Source of the DNA: Leucobacter sp. CX169
GTDB taxonomy: Bacteria > Actinomycetota > Actinomycetes > Actinomycetales > Microbacteriaceae
Reading direction: 5' to 3'
Assembly (NCBI RefSeq): GCF_017161405.1
Contig: NZ_CP071051.1
Coordinates: 2,542,001 to 2,606,000 of the forward strand
DNA length: 64,000 nucleotides
The position numbers were made by a program, and so were the translations under genes. How positions within the stretch are numbered: position 1 is the first letter of the stretch; each line of letters begins with the position of its first letter. The notes below the pieces were generated by a model. The model did not search any database. It was not told where the DNA came from and was given only the letters and a program-made list of their open reading frames with translations. Below, piece by piece: positions 48,323-55,545 of the stretch.

Positions 48323-49071
48323 CTGACCAGAAAATCAGCCGCCAGGCCTACATCGGACCCGGCGTCGTTCTCGGCGAACGGGTCACCATCGGTCCCGGCG
48401 CGGTATTGCTTGGGCCATGTGTCATCGGAGATGATGTCTATATCGGGGCCGGTGCGCTGCTCGGCGCTCCCCCTGAAATGACGGATCAGCCCCAGAACGC
48501 CGCATGGACTGGTGATCTAGCGCATGCAGGGGTCGTCATTGGTAACGGGGCTGTCATCCGCGAGGGCGCCGTCATTCACCAGGGCAGCTATCGTGCGACG
48601 ACGGTCGGCGCCCGCTCGTGGATCTTGAACCGCGTGTATCTCGCGCATGATGTACTGGTGGGCGAGGACAGCACAGTGAGCGCGGGGGTGAGCATCGGGG
48701 GCCACTGCGTGATTGGCGACCGCGTGAATATCGGCATGAACGCGGTTGTACACCAACGAACCTTCGTGTCCAATGGCTGCATGGTCGGTATGGGAACTCC
48801 GCTCAATAGGGATTTACCGCCTTTTGTCAAAGCTTACGGTTCACCGGTAAGAATCCACGGGGTAAACTCGGTCGGATTGAGCCGCGCTGGAGTTCAAGAA
48901 GAACAGGCGGAAGCCTTACTGCTCGCTTATCAGGCGGGGGATCTCCTCCTAAACGGCACATTTGAGAATTGGACCGATAGCCTTGCGGTAGCGATTGCAG
49001 AATGGCGCTCGAGAGAGAAGCGGCGCGTGGCACGACTCGCAAAGGAAATTGGCTCTCACAATTCAGCATAA
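48319..49071 (+). CDS. LpxA-like acyltransferase (left-handed beta-helix)
   Basis: A 250-residue acyltransferase with about nine hexapeptide turns (residues 8-175) and an LpxA-type C-terminal helical domain. GNGAVIREGAVIHQGS, LAHDVLVGEDSTVSAG (catalytic His110 in LAHD), NIGMNAVVHQRTFV and PPFVKAYGSPVRIHGVNSVG match LpxA, which acylates the 3-position of UDP-GlcNAc or, in GnnA/GnnB organisms, the 3-amino group of UDP-GlcNAc3N. Its ATG overlaps the DUF2304 stop. Its substrate may come from the Gfo/Idh and DegT enzymes of the same locus (inference). An internal LpxD-like gene lies at 32724. Confidence 0.87.
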   Translation: MTDQKISRQAYIGPGVVLGERVTIGPGAVLLGPCVIGDDVYIGAGALLGAPPEMTDQPQNAAWTGDLAHAGVVIGNGAVIREGAVIHQGSYRATTVGARSWILNRVYLAHDVLVGEDSTVSAGVSIGGHCVIGDRVNIGMNAVVHQRTFVSNGCMVGMGTPLNRDLPPFVKAYGSPVRIHGVNSVGLSRAGVQEEQAEALLLAYQAGDLLLNGTFENWTDSLAVAIAEWRSREKRRVARLAKEIGSHNSA

Positions 49072-49224
49072 GTCGAGAGAGATTTGTTTAGTGAATCTCG
49101 CCGCTGCGCCATAACCTTCGCCTTCCAGCAACACCTTGGCAGACAACTTCTGGAGCTCTGCGACAAGGCGCTGCCCGCTAGTCGACGTTGCGCCTGGGGT
49201 CTGCTGCAAGGTTCGGTCACATCT
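49063..49224 (-). pseudogene. 3' remnant of a gene cut off at the IS edge
   Basis: The minus strand encodes about 53 residues before a stop, including TPGATSTSGQRLVAEL, then LSAKVLLEGEGYGAA and FTKQISLDLC. The reading has normal coding character but no start: it runs into the left end of the IS-like sequence at 49225, and the other side of the IS does not continue it. I read this as the C-terminal end of a deleted gene. The family is not recognisable. Confidence 0.4.
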
Positions 49225-49250
49225 TGACCTGACCTACAGTTTGGTTTCCA
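49225..49250 (+). repeat. Extra copy of the IS left inverted repeat
   Basis: The 26 bases starting TGACCTGACC and ending TTTGGTTTCCA repeat the IS left end at 49254-49279 with one difference (C for T). The two copies are in direct tandem, 29 bases apart in register. Confidence 0.8.
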
Positions 49251-49322
49251 CTCTGACCTGACCTATAGTTTGGTTTCCACTCAAGGTAGCTAGTTGATGG
49301 CCTTCATGAAAGGCTCACCCAC

Positions 49323-49622
49323 ATGCCACGCCCCTACCCACCAGAGTTCCGCGAACGTGCGATAGCGCTCGTCCGCGAGGGCCGACAGATCAAGCAAACC
49401 GCCGCCGATCTCGGCATCCACGAGGTCACGCTGCATTCCTGGCTTCGGCAAGACAGTATCGACAACGGACGCAGGCCCGGCAGATCTACCGGCGAAGACG
49501 CGGAGCTGCGGGCAGCACGAGGCCGGATCAGGCAGCTCGAACAAGAGCTCAACATCGTGAAATTGGCCTCGAAATGGTTGGCAGAGGAGGAACACGTCGA
49601 CCCAAAAGGGCGCACCCGGTGA
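49323..49622 (+). CDS. IS3-family transposase OrfA
   Basis: A 99-residue DNA-binding protein: helix-turn-helix with FRERAIALVREGRQIKQTAA and DLGIHEVTLHSWLRQD, followed by a leucine-zipper-like helix (LRAARGRIRQLEQELNIVKL). This is the Tnp_IS3/IS911 OrfA type. Its stop overlaps the GTG start of OrfB at 49619. The OrfAB fusion would need a -1 shift, and AAAAGGG near 49604 is a possible slippery site. OrfA itself looks intact. Confidence 0.92.
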   Translation: MPRPYPPEFRERAIALVREGRQIKQTAADLGIHEVTLHSWLRQDSIDNGRRPGRSTGEDAELRAARGRIRQLEQELNIVKLASKWLAEEEHVDPKGRTR

Positions 49623-50478
49623 TCGATCGTCTCGTCGATACCGGGGCACCCGTCGAGACCTGTTGCCGACTCCTGGGTGTCTCCAGGCAGGGCTACTACC
49701 GGTACCGGAAACGCCCCACGAGTTCCACGCAGTTGCGTCGGCAGTGGCTCACGGGTCTGATCCGTGAAATCCACACGGCCTCGCGCGGAAGGTACGGATA
49801 CCGCCGCATTCATGCCGAGCTCACTATCGGGATGGAGATCCCGTGTTCGGCTCGGCTGATCTCGGTGCTGATGACTACGAGCGGCATCTACGGGCTCCCT
49901 GGCCCGACTCGGGTGAAGCTGTTGAAAGGGGTGGTACTGCTGATGACCTTGTGCATCGCAAGTTCCACCGGCTCACGCCGGATGAGCTCTGGGTGACGGA
50001 TATCACGGAGCATCCGACGCGGGAAGGAAAGATTTTCTGCGCGGCGGTGCTTGACGCGTGCAGCCGAAAGATCGTCGGTTGGGCGATCGATTCGAAGCAA
50101 GATTCAACGCTTGTGGCGAATGCCCTCGACATGGCGCTCCGCGCGCGAACACCAGCCCCAGGGGGAATCGTCCGCGCTGATCACGGGGTCAAGTTCACCT
50201 CGTGGGCGTTCACGCAGAAGATTCGTTCTGCAGGCCTTCTGCCTTCGTTCGGAACCGTCGGTGATGCACTCGATAACGCAATGATGGAATCGTTCTGATC
50301 AGCGATGCAGATCGAGCTGCTCAACCGAAAGAAATGGAGAACTCGGGTTGAGCTCGCCAACGCGATATTCGAGTACATCGAGGTGTTCTACAATCGCAAA
50401 CGAAGGCATTCATCGTGGGGCTATCAAACGCCCACGGACTTTGATCTCGCCCTCTCAAAACAGTTGACATCCGCCTGA
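49619..50478 (+). pseudogene. IS3-family transposase OrfB, broken
   Basis: The integrase-type DDE transposase is split. The first part, from GTG at 49619 (VIDRLVDTGAPVETCCRLLG), carries HTH_21 and REIHTASRGRYGYRRIHAEL. It continues in another frame from about 49935 (ADDLVHRKFHRLTPDELWVT), apparently after loss of one A in the run GTGGTA-CTG. The catalytic Asp of WVTDITEH, the Asp of RADHGVKF and the Glu of AMMESF are present, but TGA at 50296-50298 replaces the expected Trp codon. The sense frame resumes to 50478 (ELLNRKKWRTRVELANAI). The element is thus unlikely to move by itself. Confidence 0.9.
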
Positions 50479-50561
50479 AGCTAGCGACCGAAAATGGAAA
50501 CCAAACTATAGGTCAGGTCAGCCTGTGACTTAACCGCGCAGCAGACTCCTCAGAGAATCAC

Positions 50562-52832
50562 CTAGTTAAAGGTGACTTTCACCCCACCGAAAGGCGTCCA
50601 GGTTAACGTTCCTCCTTCAAACAGCTGAGTAGCTGTGCCATCTACGCGACGCTCAGGGCCTATCGGGAAACGAAGCTGGCTCTTGGGTCCACCCATCGCG
50701 AGGTAGGTCCCTCGAATCGCCCCATTAATTACCGAGGCACCCGTGGCATTGGTCCAGTAGGCCGTGCCACCCTCAAATTCTTGCCGTGACGCCCCGTTTG
50801 CTCGAACCTCCGGGCCGACCGGGTATCCGAGGTAACTGGTTGGTCCACCCTCCGCCACATAAAGCGCCCGAATCGCCCCATTAATTACCGAGGCACCCGT
50901 GGCATTGGTCCAGTAGGCCGTGCCACCCTCAAATTCTTGCCGTGACGCCCCGTTTGCTCGAACCTCCGGGCCGACCGGGTATCCGAGGTAACTGGTTGGT
51001 CCACCCTCCGCCACATAAAGCGCCCGAATCGCCCCATTAATTACCGAGGCACCCGTGGCATTGGTCCAGTAGGCCGTGCCACCCTCAAATTCTTGCCGTG
51101 ACGCCCCGTTTGCTCGAACCTCCGGGCCGACCGGGTATCCGAGGTAACTGGTTGGTCCACCCTCCGCCACATAAAGCGCCCGAATCGCCCCATTAATTAC
51201 CGAGGCACCCGTGGCATTGGTCCAGTAGGCCGTGCCACCCTCAAATTCCTGCCGTGACGCCCCGTTTGCTCGAACCTCCGGGCCGACCGGGTATCCGAGG
51301 TAACTGGTTGGTCCACCCTCCGCCACATAAAGCGCCCGAATCGCCCCATTAATTACCGAGGCACCCGTGGCATTGGTCCAGTAGGCCGTGCCACCCTCAA
51401 ATTCCTGCCGTGACGCCCCGTTTGCTCGAACCTCAGATGCGAGTGGGTATCCGAGGTAGCCAGTAGGTCCGCCTTCAGCGAAGTAAAGCGCATGAATTGC
51501 ACCATTAACGATGGTTGTTCCAGTACGATTCATCCAAAAGAGAGTGCCTCCTTGGAACTGTTGCTGCGATGCGCCATTCTGGCGATACTCAACACCTATT
51601 GGATAACCAAGATAGCTAGCCGGACCACCTTCTGCAAGGTACGTAGCTCGGATTGCACCAGTAATTGCAGCAGCACCTGACGCTGCGGTCCAATACGCTG
51701 TCCCACCAACAAACTCTTGACGCGAAACACTATTTGCCCTCACTTCCGTACCCAGGGGTTGCCCCAGGTATCCCTGAACCCCGCCTTCGATGAGATACAA
51801 AGATCGAATTGCGCCTGTGACTGCGCCAAATCCATCTGCAGGGCTCCAGTAAAGAATGCCCCCCGTAAATGATTGCGACACAAGGCCATTCGCGGAGTAA
51901 GCGGCTGAAGAAGTCGGTCGGCCATACTCTCCAGAGAGGCCCCCATTTACGTCGTGAAACGGCTGCAATGCTGGATGGACCTGGATTCCCTGCGTGCTGC
52001 CAAACCAAGATGTGTAGAACGAGAAAAAGTTGCGGTTCCCATACGTGGAACAGGAATCCCCAGTACCCCAGCCTGCTTCAAGCGCCGCCTGGTTCGGACG
52101 ATACGGAGTATAAATATACAAAGCCGCCGTGGCCCAGTTCTCAATGTACACCTGCGACGATCCGCAATTCGGGTTTGGGTGCCACTGAATCGTATTAGTC
52201 TGGAATGCGCGATAGCGGTAACTCGCCGGCTGCGCCTTGTAGACCTTGAACTGCCAGGCCGCACGATACACCTGATTGAAGAATCCTAGCTGTGCCGGGT
52301 CGCAGTTTGCGCTGTAGTCAGGGCCCGAATCAGGGCAACCATAGCCCATCGCAACATCGAGCTGTCGCTTGAACGGCCAACTGTCAGATATAAGCGATTG
52401 TTCCTTCTCCAACATGACCAAAAGAACCTTCTGGCTGATCCCGCACACCTGCCCAACTCGCGAAATAATTTGTGATGCGCTCTCGCCAGGGACACCGGTG
52501 TAGGCGCCGCAATATGCGTTGGCGGGCTTACTCAAAGTTGAGACAGTGAAATTTCGAAGGCATGTGTCAGCGACCTGGTTGCTGCCGTAGACAGCCCCAG
52601 GAGCCCGTCCCGGGTCGCCAATCGTGCAACGAGGCACTTTCTGCTCAAGAAACGATTGCACCTCGCCGGCGGTCATAGCTTGTCCGTCGTAAAAGAGAGA
52701 ATCAGAAATGATATTTCCTGGGCTAAACCCTGAGATTGGGGCTGCATTGGCGATTCCAGGTGCCACCAGAAAGCCCAGCGCGAGGAGTCCTGCCGTCGCT
52801 ACTGACGCAAACCGCACGGCTCGACTCTTCAC
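50562..52832 (-). CDS. Secreted LGFP-repeat protein
   Basis: A 756-residue exported protein. A signal peptide (cleavage near ANA-AP) is followed by an N-terminal domain (about 35-280) with ISDSLFYDGQAMTAGEVQSF, VLLVMLEKEQSLI and YGNRNFFSFYTSWFG. This domain occurs in other actinobacterial secreted proteins of unknown function; the E in LEKEQSL recalls muramidase-like sites but is not proof. From about residue 290 to the end there are about nine LGFP-type repeats of 52 residues (GGPTSYLGYPVGPEVR, FEGGTAYWTNATGA), which bind envelope glycans in mycolic-acid relatives. The GTG at 52832 is chosen by the signal peptide. Confidence 0.85.
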   Translation of the reverse strand: MKSRAVRFASVATAGLLALGFLVAPGIANAAPISGFSPGNIISDSLFYDGQAMTAGEVQSFLEQKVPRCTIGDPGRAPGAVYGSNQVADTCLRNFTVSTLSKPANAYCGAYTGVPGESASQIISRVGQVCGISQKVLLVMLEKEQSLISDSWPFKRQLDVAMGYGCPDSGPDYSANCDPAQLGFFNQVYRAAWQFKVYKAQPASYRYRAFQTNTIQWHPNPNCGSSQVYIENWATAALYIYTPYRPNQAALEAGWGTGDSCSTYGNRNFFSFYTSWFGSTQGIQVHPALQPFHDVNGGLSGEYGRPTSSAAYSANGLVSQSFTGGILYWSPADGFGAVTGAIRSLYLIEGGVQGYLGQPLGTEVRANSVSRQEFVGGTAYWTAASGAAAITGAIRATYLAEGGPASYLGYPIGVEYRQNGASQQQFQGGTLFWMNRTGTTIVNGAIHALYFAEGGPTGYLGYPLASEVRANGASRQEFEGGTAYWTNATGASVINGAIRALYVAEGGPTSYLGYPVGPEVRANGASRQEFEGGTAYWTNATGASVINGAIRALYVAEGGPTSYLGYPVGPEVRANGASRQEFEGGTAYWTNATGASVINGAIRALYVAEGGPTSYLGYPVGPEVRANGASRQEFEGGTAYWTNATGASVINGAIRALYVAEGGPTSYLGYPVGPEVRANGASRQEFEGGTAYWTNATGASVINGAIRGTYLAMGGPKSQLRFPIGPERRVDGTATQLFEGGTLTWTPFGGVKVTFN
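50713..51492 (-). repeat. Five near-identical 156-bp tandem repeats in the LGFP gene
   Basis: Unit starts at 50713, 50869, 51025, 51181 and 51337 are exactly 156 bases apart. The units differ by very few single bases (for example TTCTTG versus TTCCTG), while the units further 5' in the gene have diverged. This indicates recent expansion or gene conversion. The repeat encodes 52 residues in phase. Confidence 0.92.
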
Positions 52833-53442
52833 GTTTCTCAATAGTGGTCCCCGTTCGAAATCGCACGCACTAACTACCTTCAATATACACTTGAGGGTAC
52901 GGAAAAGTGATTTCCGAGAACTGTCAGGAAACAAGGTCGCCCAAAACTCACGGCGGCCGGGGGCGCTCCCCCGGCCCTGTTTAGGACAGATGTCGGTGGA
53001 CTCGGGAGAGACGAGGGATTTCCGGTGAGCCAGACAGCAGCTTGCGTGAGCAAATTGCCAAACTCACCGGCCGGTCCGCTCTGTCGAGAACATTTGAAGC
53101 GCCGGAGCCAGGCCGGGCCTCTCCACATGAAGTATCCATATGTCCCATATCGGAGGCTGTACTCGAGGTTAGGCCGAGTCCACTCTGCTGCAGAGCCCTG
53201 CGTTACGATCGAGTTGACTAAGGATAGACGTCTGCGCAGGTCGACGAGATACGTCTGGGGCCCGTGGAGCTAAAAGCTGAGGCTAGACCGGCACGAGACT
53301 TTGAGTGTAGCGGGTCAGAAGGTGCATCGAGGAGCTACAGCGATGGTGGTGTTCTAGTCGTTCGCGACAGCTTTCCTGAGCGCAGAGGGCACGAGTTAGA
53401 GGGTCATTGTTCGTGAAGAATACGCGAGAGAGTTGAGCACAG
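52833..53442. other. Intergenic region without a convincing gene
   Basis: This 610-base gap separates the divergent LGFP and second DUF2142 genes. It is A/T-richer than the core. It should hold both promoters and contains a 9-bp hairpin at 52955-52976. Short frames on either strand (for example EQIAKLTGRS on plus and GEFGNLLTQAAVWLTG on minus) look partly protein-like but have no start signals. I read it as decayed sequence. Confidence 0.6.
52955..52976. terminator. GC-rich hairpin upstream of the LGFP gene
   Basis: GGCCGGGGG and CCCCCGGCC form a perfect 9-bp stem with loop CGCT, followed by CTGTTTA on the plus strand. It lies within the divergent gap, where no intact gene ends, so it may be the leftover terminator of a lost gene. 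Confidence 0.5.
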
Positions 53443-55020
53443 GTGGGAAATAGTCGATGGAAGCGCATGGCAATGGCTTGCGCTGTTGCGGTTTTCGCCT
53501 TTATCGGGCTCGGCAGCTGGGCGGTCGCCTCACCTGTTGGGTCCTCACCCGATGATGACTACCACCTAGTGAGCATCTGGTGCGCCTGGGGCGATCGAGA
53601 GGGCTTGTGTGCGCCTGGCTCGTCAGAAAATGAACGAACCGTTCCACATGAGTTGATGCAATGGCCGCGGTGCTATTTGGAAGATAGCACCCAAAGCGGA
53701 GATTGCACTATATCGAGCGAGAACGTTTCTACGGATCGAGGAGACTTTGCACAAAACTATCCTCCTGTCTATTATCGCGTCATGGGCTTGTTCGCAAGTG
53801 ACAATATTGAAGCCTCTACGCTGATAATGCGGCTAGTGAACTCTACGATTTTCGTAGGGGCAGTGGTACTGCTTTTTACGCTATTGCGGCCAGGGCAACG
53901 AGGGCCACTTCTCTGGACTATTGCTGCCGGCCTTGTTCCGTTGGGTATATTCATTGTGCCGAGCACAAACCCCAGTAGTTGGGCGATTTTGTCAGGCCTA
54001 ACAGTTTGGATTGCCCTTGCCGGCTACTTTGTAGCCACCTCCAAAATTCGACAGTTTGGACTGGGAGCATTCGCGGTAGTTGTTGCCATCATGGGAGCTG
54101 GCGCGCGCGGAGACGTGGGCATATTCATGGTCATCGCGGCAGGCGCTGCCAGCATTCTGACATTCCAGCCGACTAGAGACTGGCTCAGGCGATTGTTCGT
54201 TCCAGTTATCGTGGCAATTATTGGGATTGCGTTCTTCCTAACTACTGGGCAGTCGACTGATTACGCTGCTACTACCGTCACGCAAGTTCAAGCGACGGGC
54301 GGCGGTGGAGCAACAGAAACGGCGGGCCCAACGTGGGCTTTCCTACTAGAGAACTTGACACTAATTCCATCACTTTGGGCCGGCAGCTTGGGAACTTGGG
54401 ATATCGGATGGTTCGAGGTTGAGCTACCTGAGACAATCTCGATTGTTATGATTGGCGCGTTCTCGGCCCTTGCATACATGGGAATTCGCAAGATGGATTG
54501 GCGCAAGGGATTGACGCTCGGCCTTCTCCTGCTCGCATTGTTTGCAATCCCATCCTACGTTCTTTATGGGCTCCAGGTCTTGGTCGGCACAGAAGTTCAG
54601 CCTAGATATCTCTTACCGTTGGTGCTTATTTCAATTGGAATTGCACTATACGGATTCGAGCGCGACGACCTGGGCTTGACCACAATTCAGGCTTTGGTTC
54701 TTATAGTAGGTGTTTCGGTTGCGAATTCACTGGCCCTATTCAAGACGATGCGTCGATATATCACCGGGACTGACTACACCGGGCTCAACCTTAACGCCAA
54801 CGTGGAGTGGTGGTGGCAAATCCCTTTGTCTCCGATGGCAGCATGGGCCGCAGGGAGCTTGACGTTCTTCTTAGCATTGATTGGCGCCTACATTTTGATC
54901 CGAACTCGTCCCGCCGAGAAGCCTCTGCCTGGTGGACGAAGCGATAGCGTGAAGGAAGAAGTGAACGGGCCTCTGCCCTTCACCTCGTCCGGAAAAGGGC
55001 AGAGGCCACTGCACGGTTAG
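53443..55020 (+). CDS. DUF2142 family membrane protein, paralogue 2
   Basis: A 525-residue polytopic protein that aligns along its length with the protein at 45565: FIGLGSWAVASPVGSSPDDD, SIWCAWGDREGLCAPGSS, RPGQRGPLLWT and MRRYITGTDYTGLNLN. It starts at GTG. The codons use many A- and T-ending forms, unlike paralogue 1. The C-terminal 40 residues (PGGRSDSVKEEVNGPLPFTS onwards) have no counterpart in paralogue 1 and run through a perfect hairpin, so the stop may have moved by mutation. The likely role is the same as in paralogue 1: a GT-C-like sugar transfer outside the membrane. Confidence 0.82.
   Translation: MGNSRWKRMAMACAVAVFAFIGLGSWAVASPVGSSPDDDYHLVSIWCAWGDREGLCAPGSSENERTVPHELMQWPRCYLEDSTQSGDCTISSENVSTDRGDFAQNYPPVYYRVMGLFASDNIEASTLIMRLVNSTIFVGAVVLLFTLLRPGQRGPLLWTIAAGLVPLGIFIVPSTNPSSWAILSGLTVWIALAGYFVATSKIRQFGLGAFAVVVAIMGAGARGDVGIFMVIAAGAASILTFQPTRDWLRRLFVPVIVAIIGIAFFLTTGQSTDYAATTVTQVQATGGGGATETAGPTWAFLLENLTLIPSLWAGSLGTWDIGWFEVELPETISIVMIGAFSALAYMGIRKMDWRKGLTLGLLLLALFAIPSYVLYGLQVLVGTEVQPRYLLPLVLISIGIALYGFERDDLGLTTIQALVLIVGVSVANSLALFKTMRRYITGTDYTGLNLNANVEWWWQIPLSPMAAWAAGSLTFFLALIGAYILIRTRPAEKPLPGGRSDSVKEEVNGPLPFTSSGKGQRPLHG
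54968..55007 (+). terminator. Hairpin inside the end of the second DUF2142 gene
   Basis: GGCCTCTGCCCTT and AAGGGCAGAGGCC form a perfect 13-bp stem with a 14-base loop. The right arm ends 13 bases before the stop codon of the gene, so the putative terminator is within the coding frame. Confidence 0.55.
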
Positions 55021-55472
55021 GGCGCGTCCAATAATGTGGGCTGCTGCGGTGATTTCGGACAGCAGAACCAAGTAATTCTAATATGCTGCCAATGCTGGAA
55101 GCATATGACCAGCGTCGACTTCGATGTGTCGTCGATAGCCGAGCTCGGAGTGCCGGCAATGACTGGCCACCAGGGCCCGAACTCGGATAGGTATCCCCGC
55201 GCTGCTCGAACGGAGCACCCGATCGAGTCGAGCCCGATCTGGGTCGTCGTCGCGGCTTGATTGAGGGCGTCAGCGACTAGCTCGGCGCGCAAGTGACCGG
55301 CTATGGAGCTGCCCGTCTCTCTCTTTGAGCGGCAATCAACGACGGTGGCGAGGTCGATGAACCCCCGCCCTGTGTGGATGTAGGCAGAATCGGGCTCTTC
55401 ACAAACGCGAATGTAGAATCGCCTGGCCCCCCTCAAGGAGCGCGCCGACGACGTGGCTGGCGAGGTTGCCAA
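55017..55472 (-). pseudogene. Decayed IS3-type transposase fragment
   Basis: The minus strand encodes YIHTGRGFIDLATVVDCRSK, then RAELVADALNQAATT, matching the middle of IS3/IS150-type DDE transposases (normally YIxTxEGFLYLATVIDxxSR and MRTELVxDALRMA). The RETG and later ARGYLSEFG segments are also recognisable but distorted, and the downstream catalytic region is out of register. No terminal inverted repeat is seen. It is unrelated in detail to the IS at 49254. Confidence 0.65.
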
Positions 55473-55545
55473 TAGGAGTAGGCGACTTCAGGCCACTTCT
55501 ACAGTCCCGTCGATGAAGACCAATAAACCCTCCGAGCTCGTCGGG

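Larger units (their letters stand above)
49254..50520 (+). mobile_element. IS3-family insertion sequence, defective
   Basis: A 1267-bp element with 26-bp perfect inverted repeats at 49254-49279 and 50495-50520. It encodes OrfA and OrfB in the typical overlapping, shifted frames. OrfB carries a frameshift near 49935 and a nonsense codon at 50296-50298. No target-site duplication is visible beside either the inner or the duplicated outer left repeat. Confidence 0.9.

Noticed and set aside
31616-49071. A lipid A pathway
   Set aside because: LpxA-like and LpxD-like genes are present, but there is no LpxC, LpxH, LpxB, LpxK or Kdo transferase, and the organism is Gram-positive.
50713-51492. Possible CRISPR array
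   Set aside because: The repeats are contiguous 156-bp coding units in one frame with no unique spacers.
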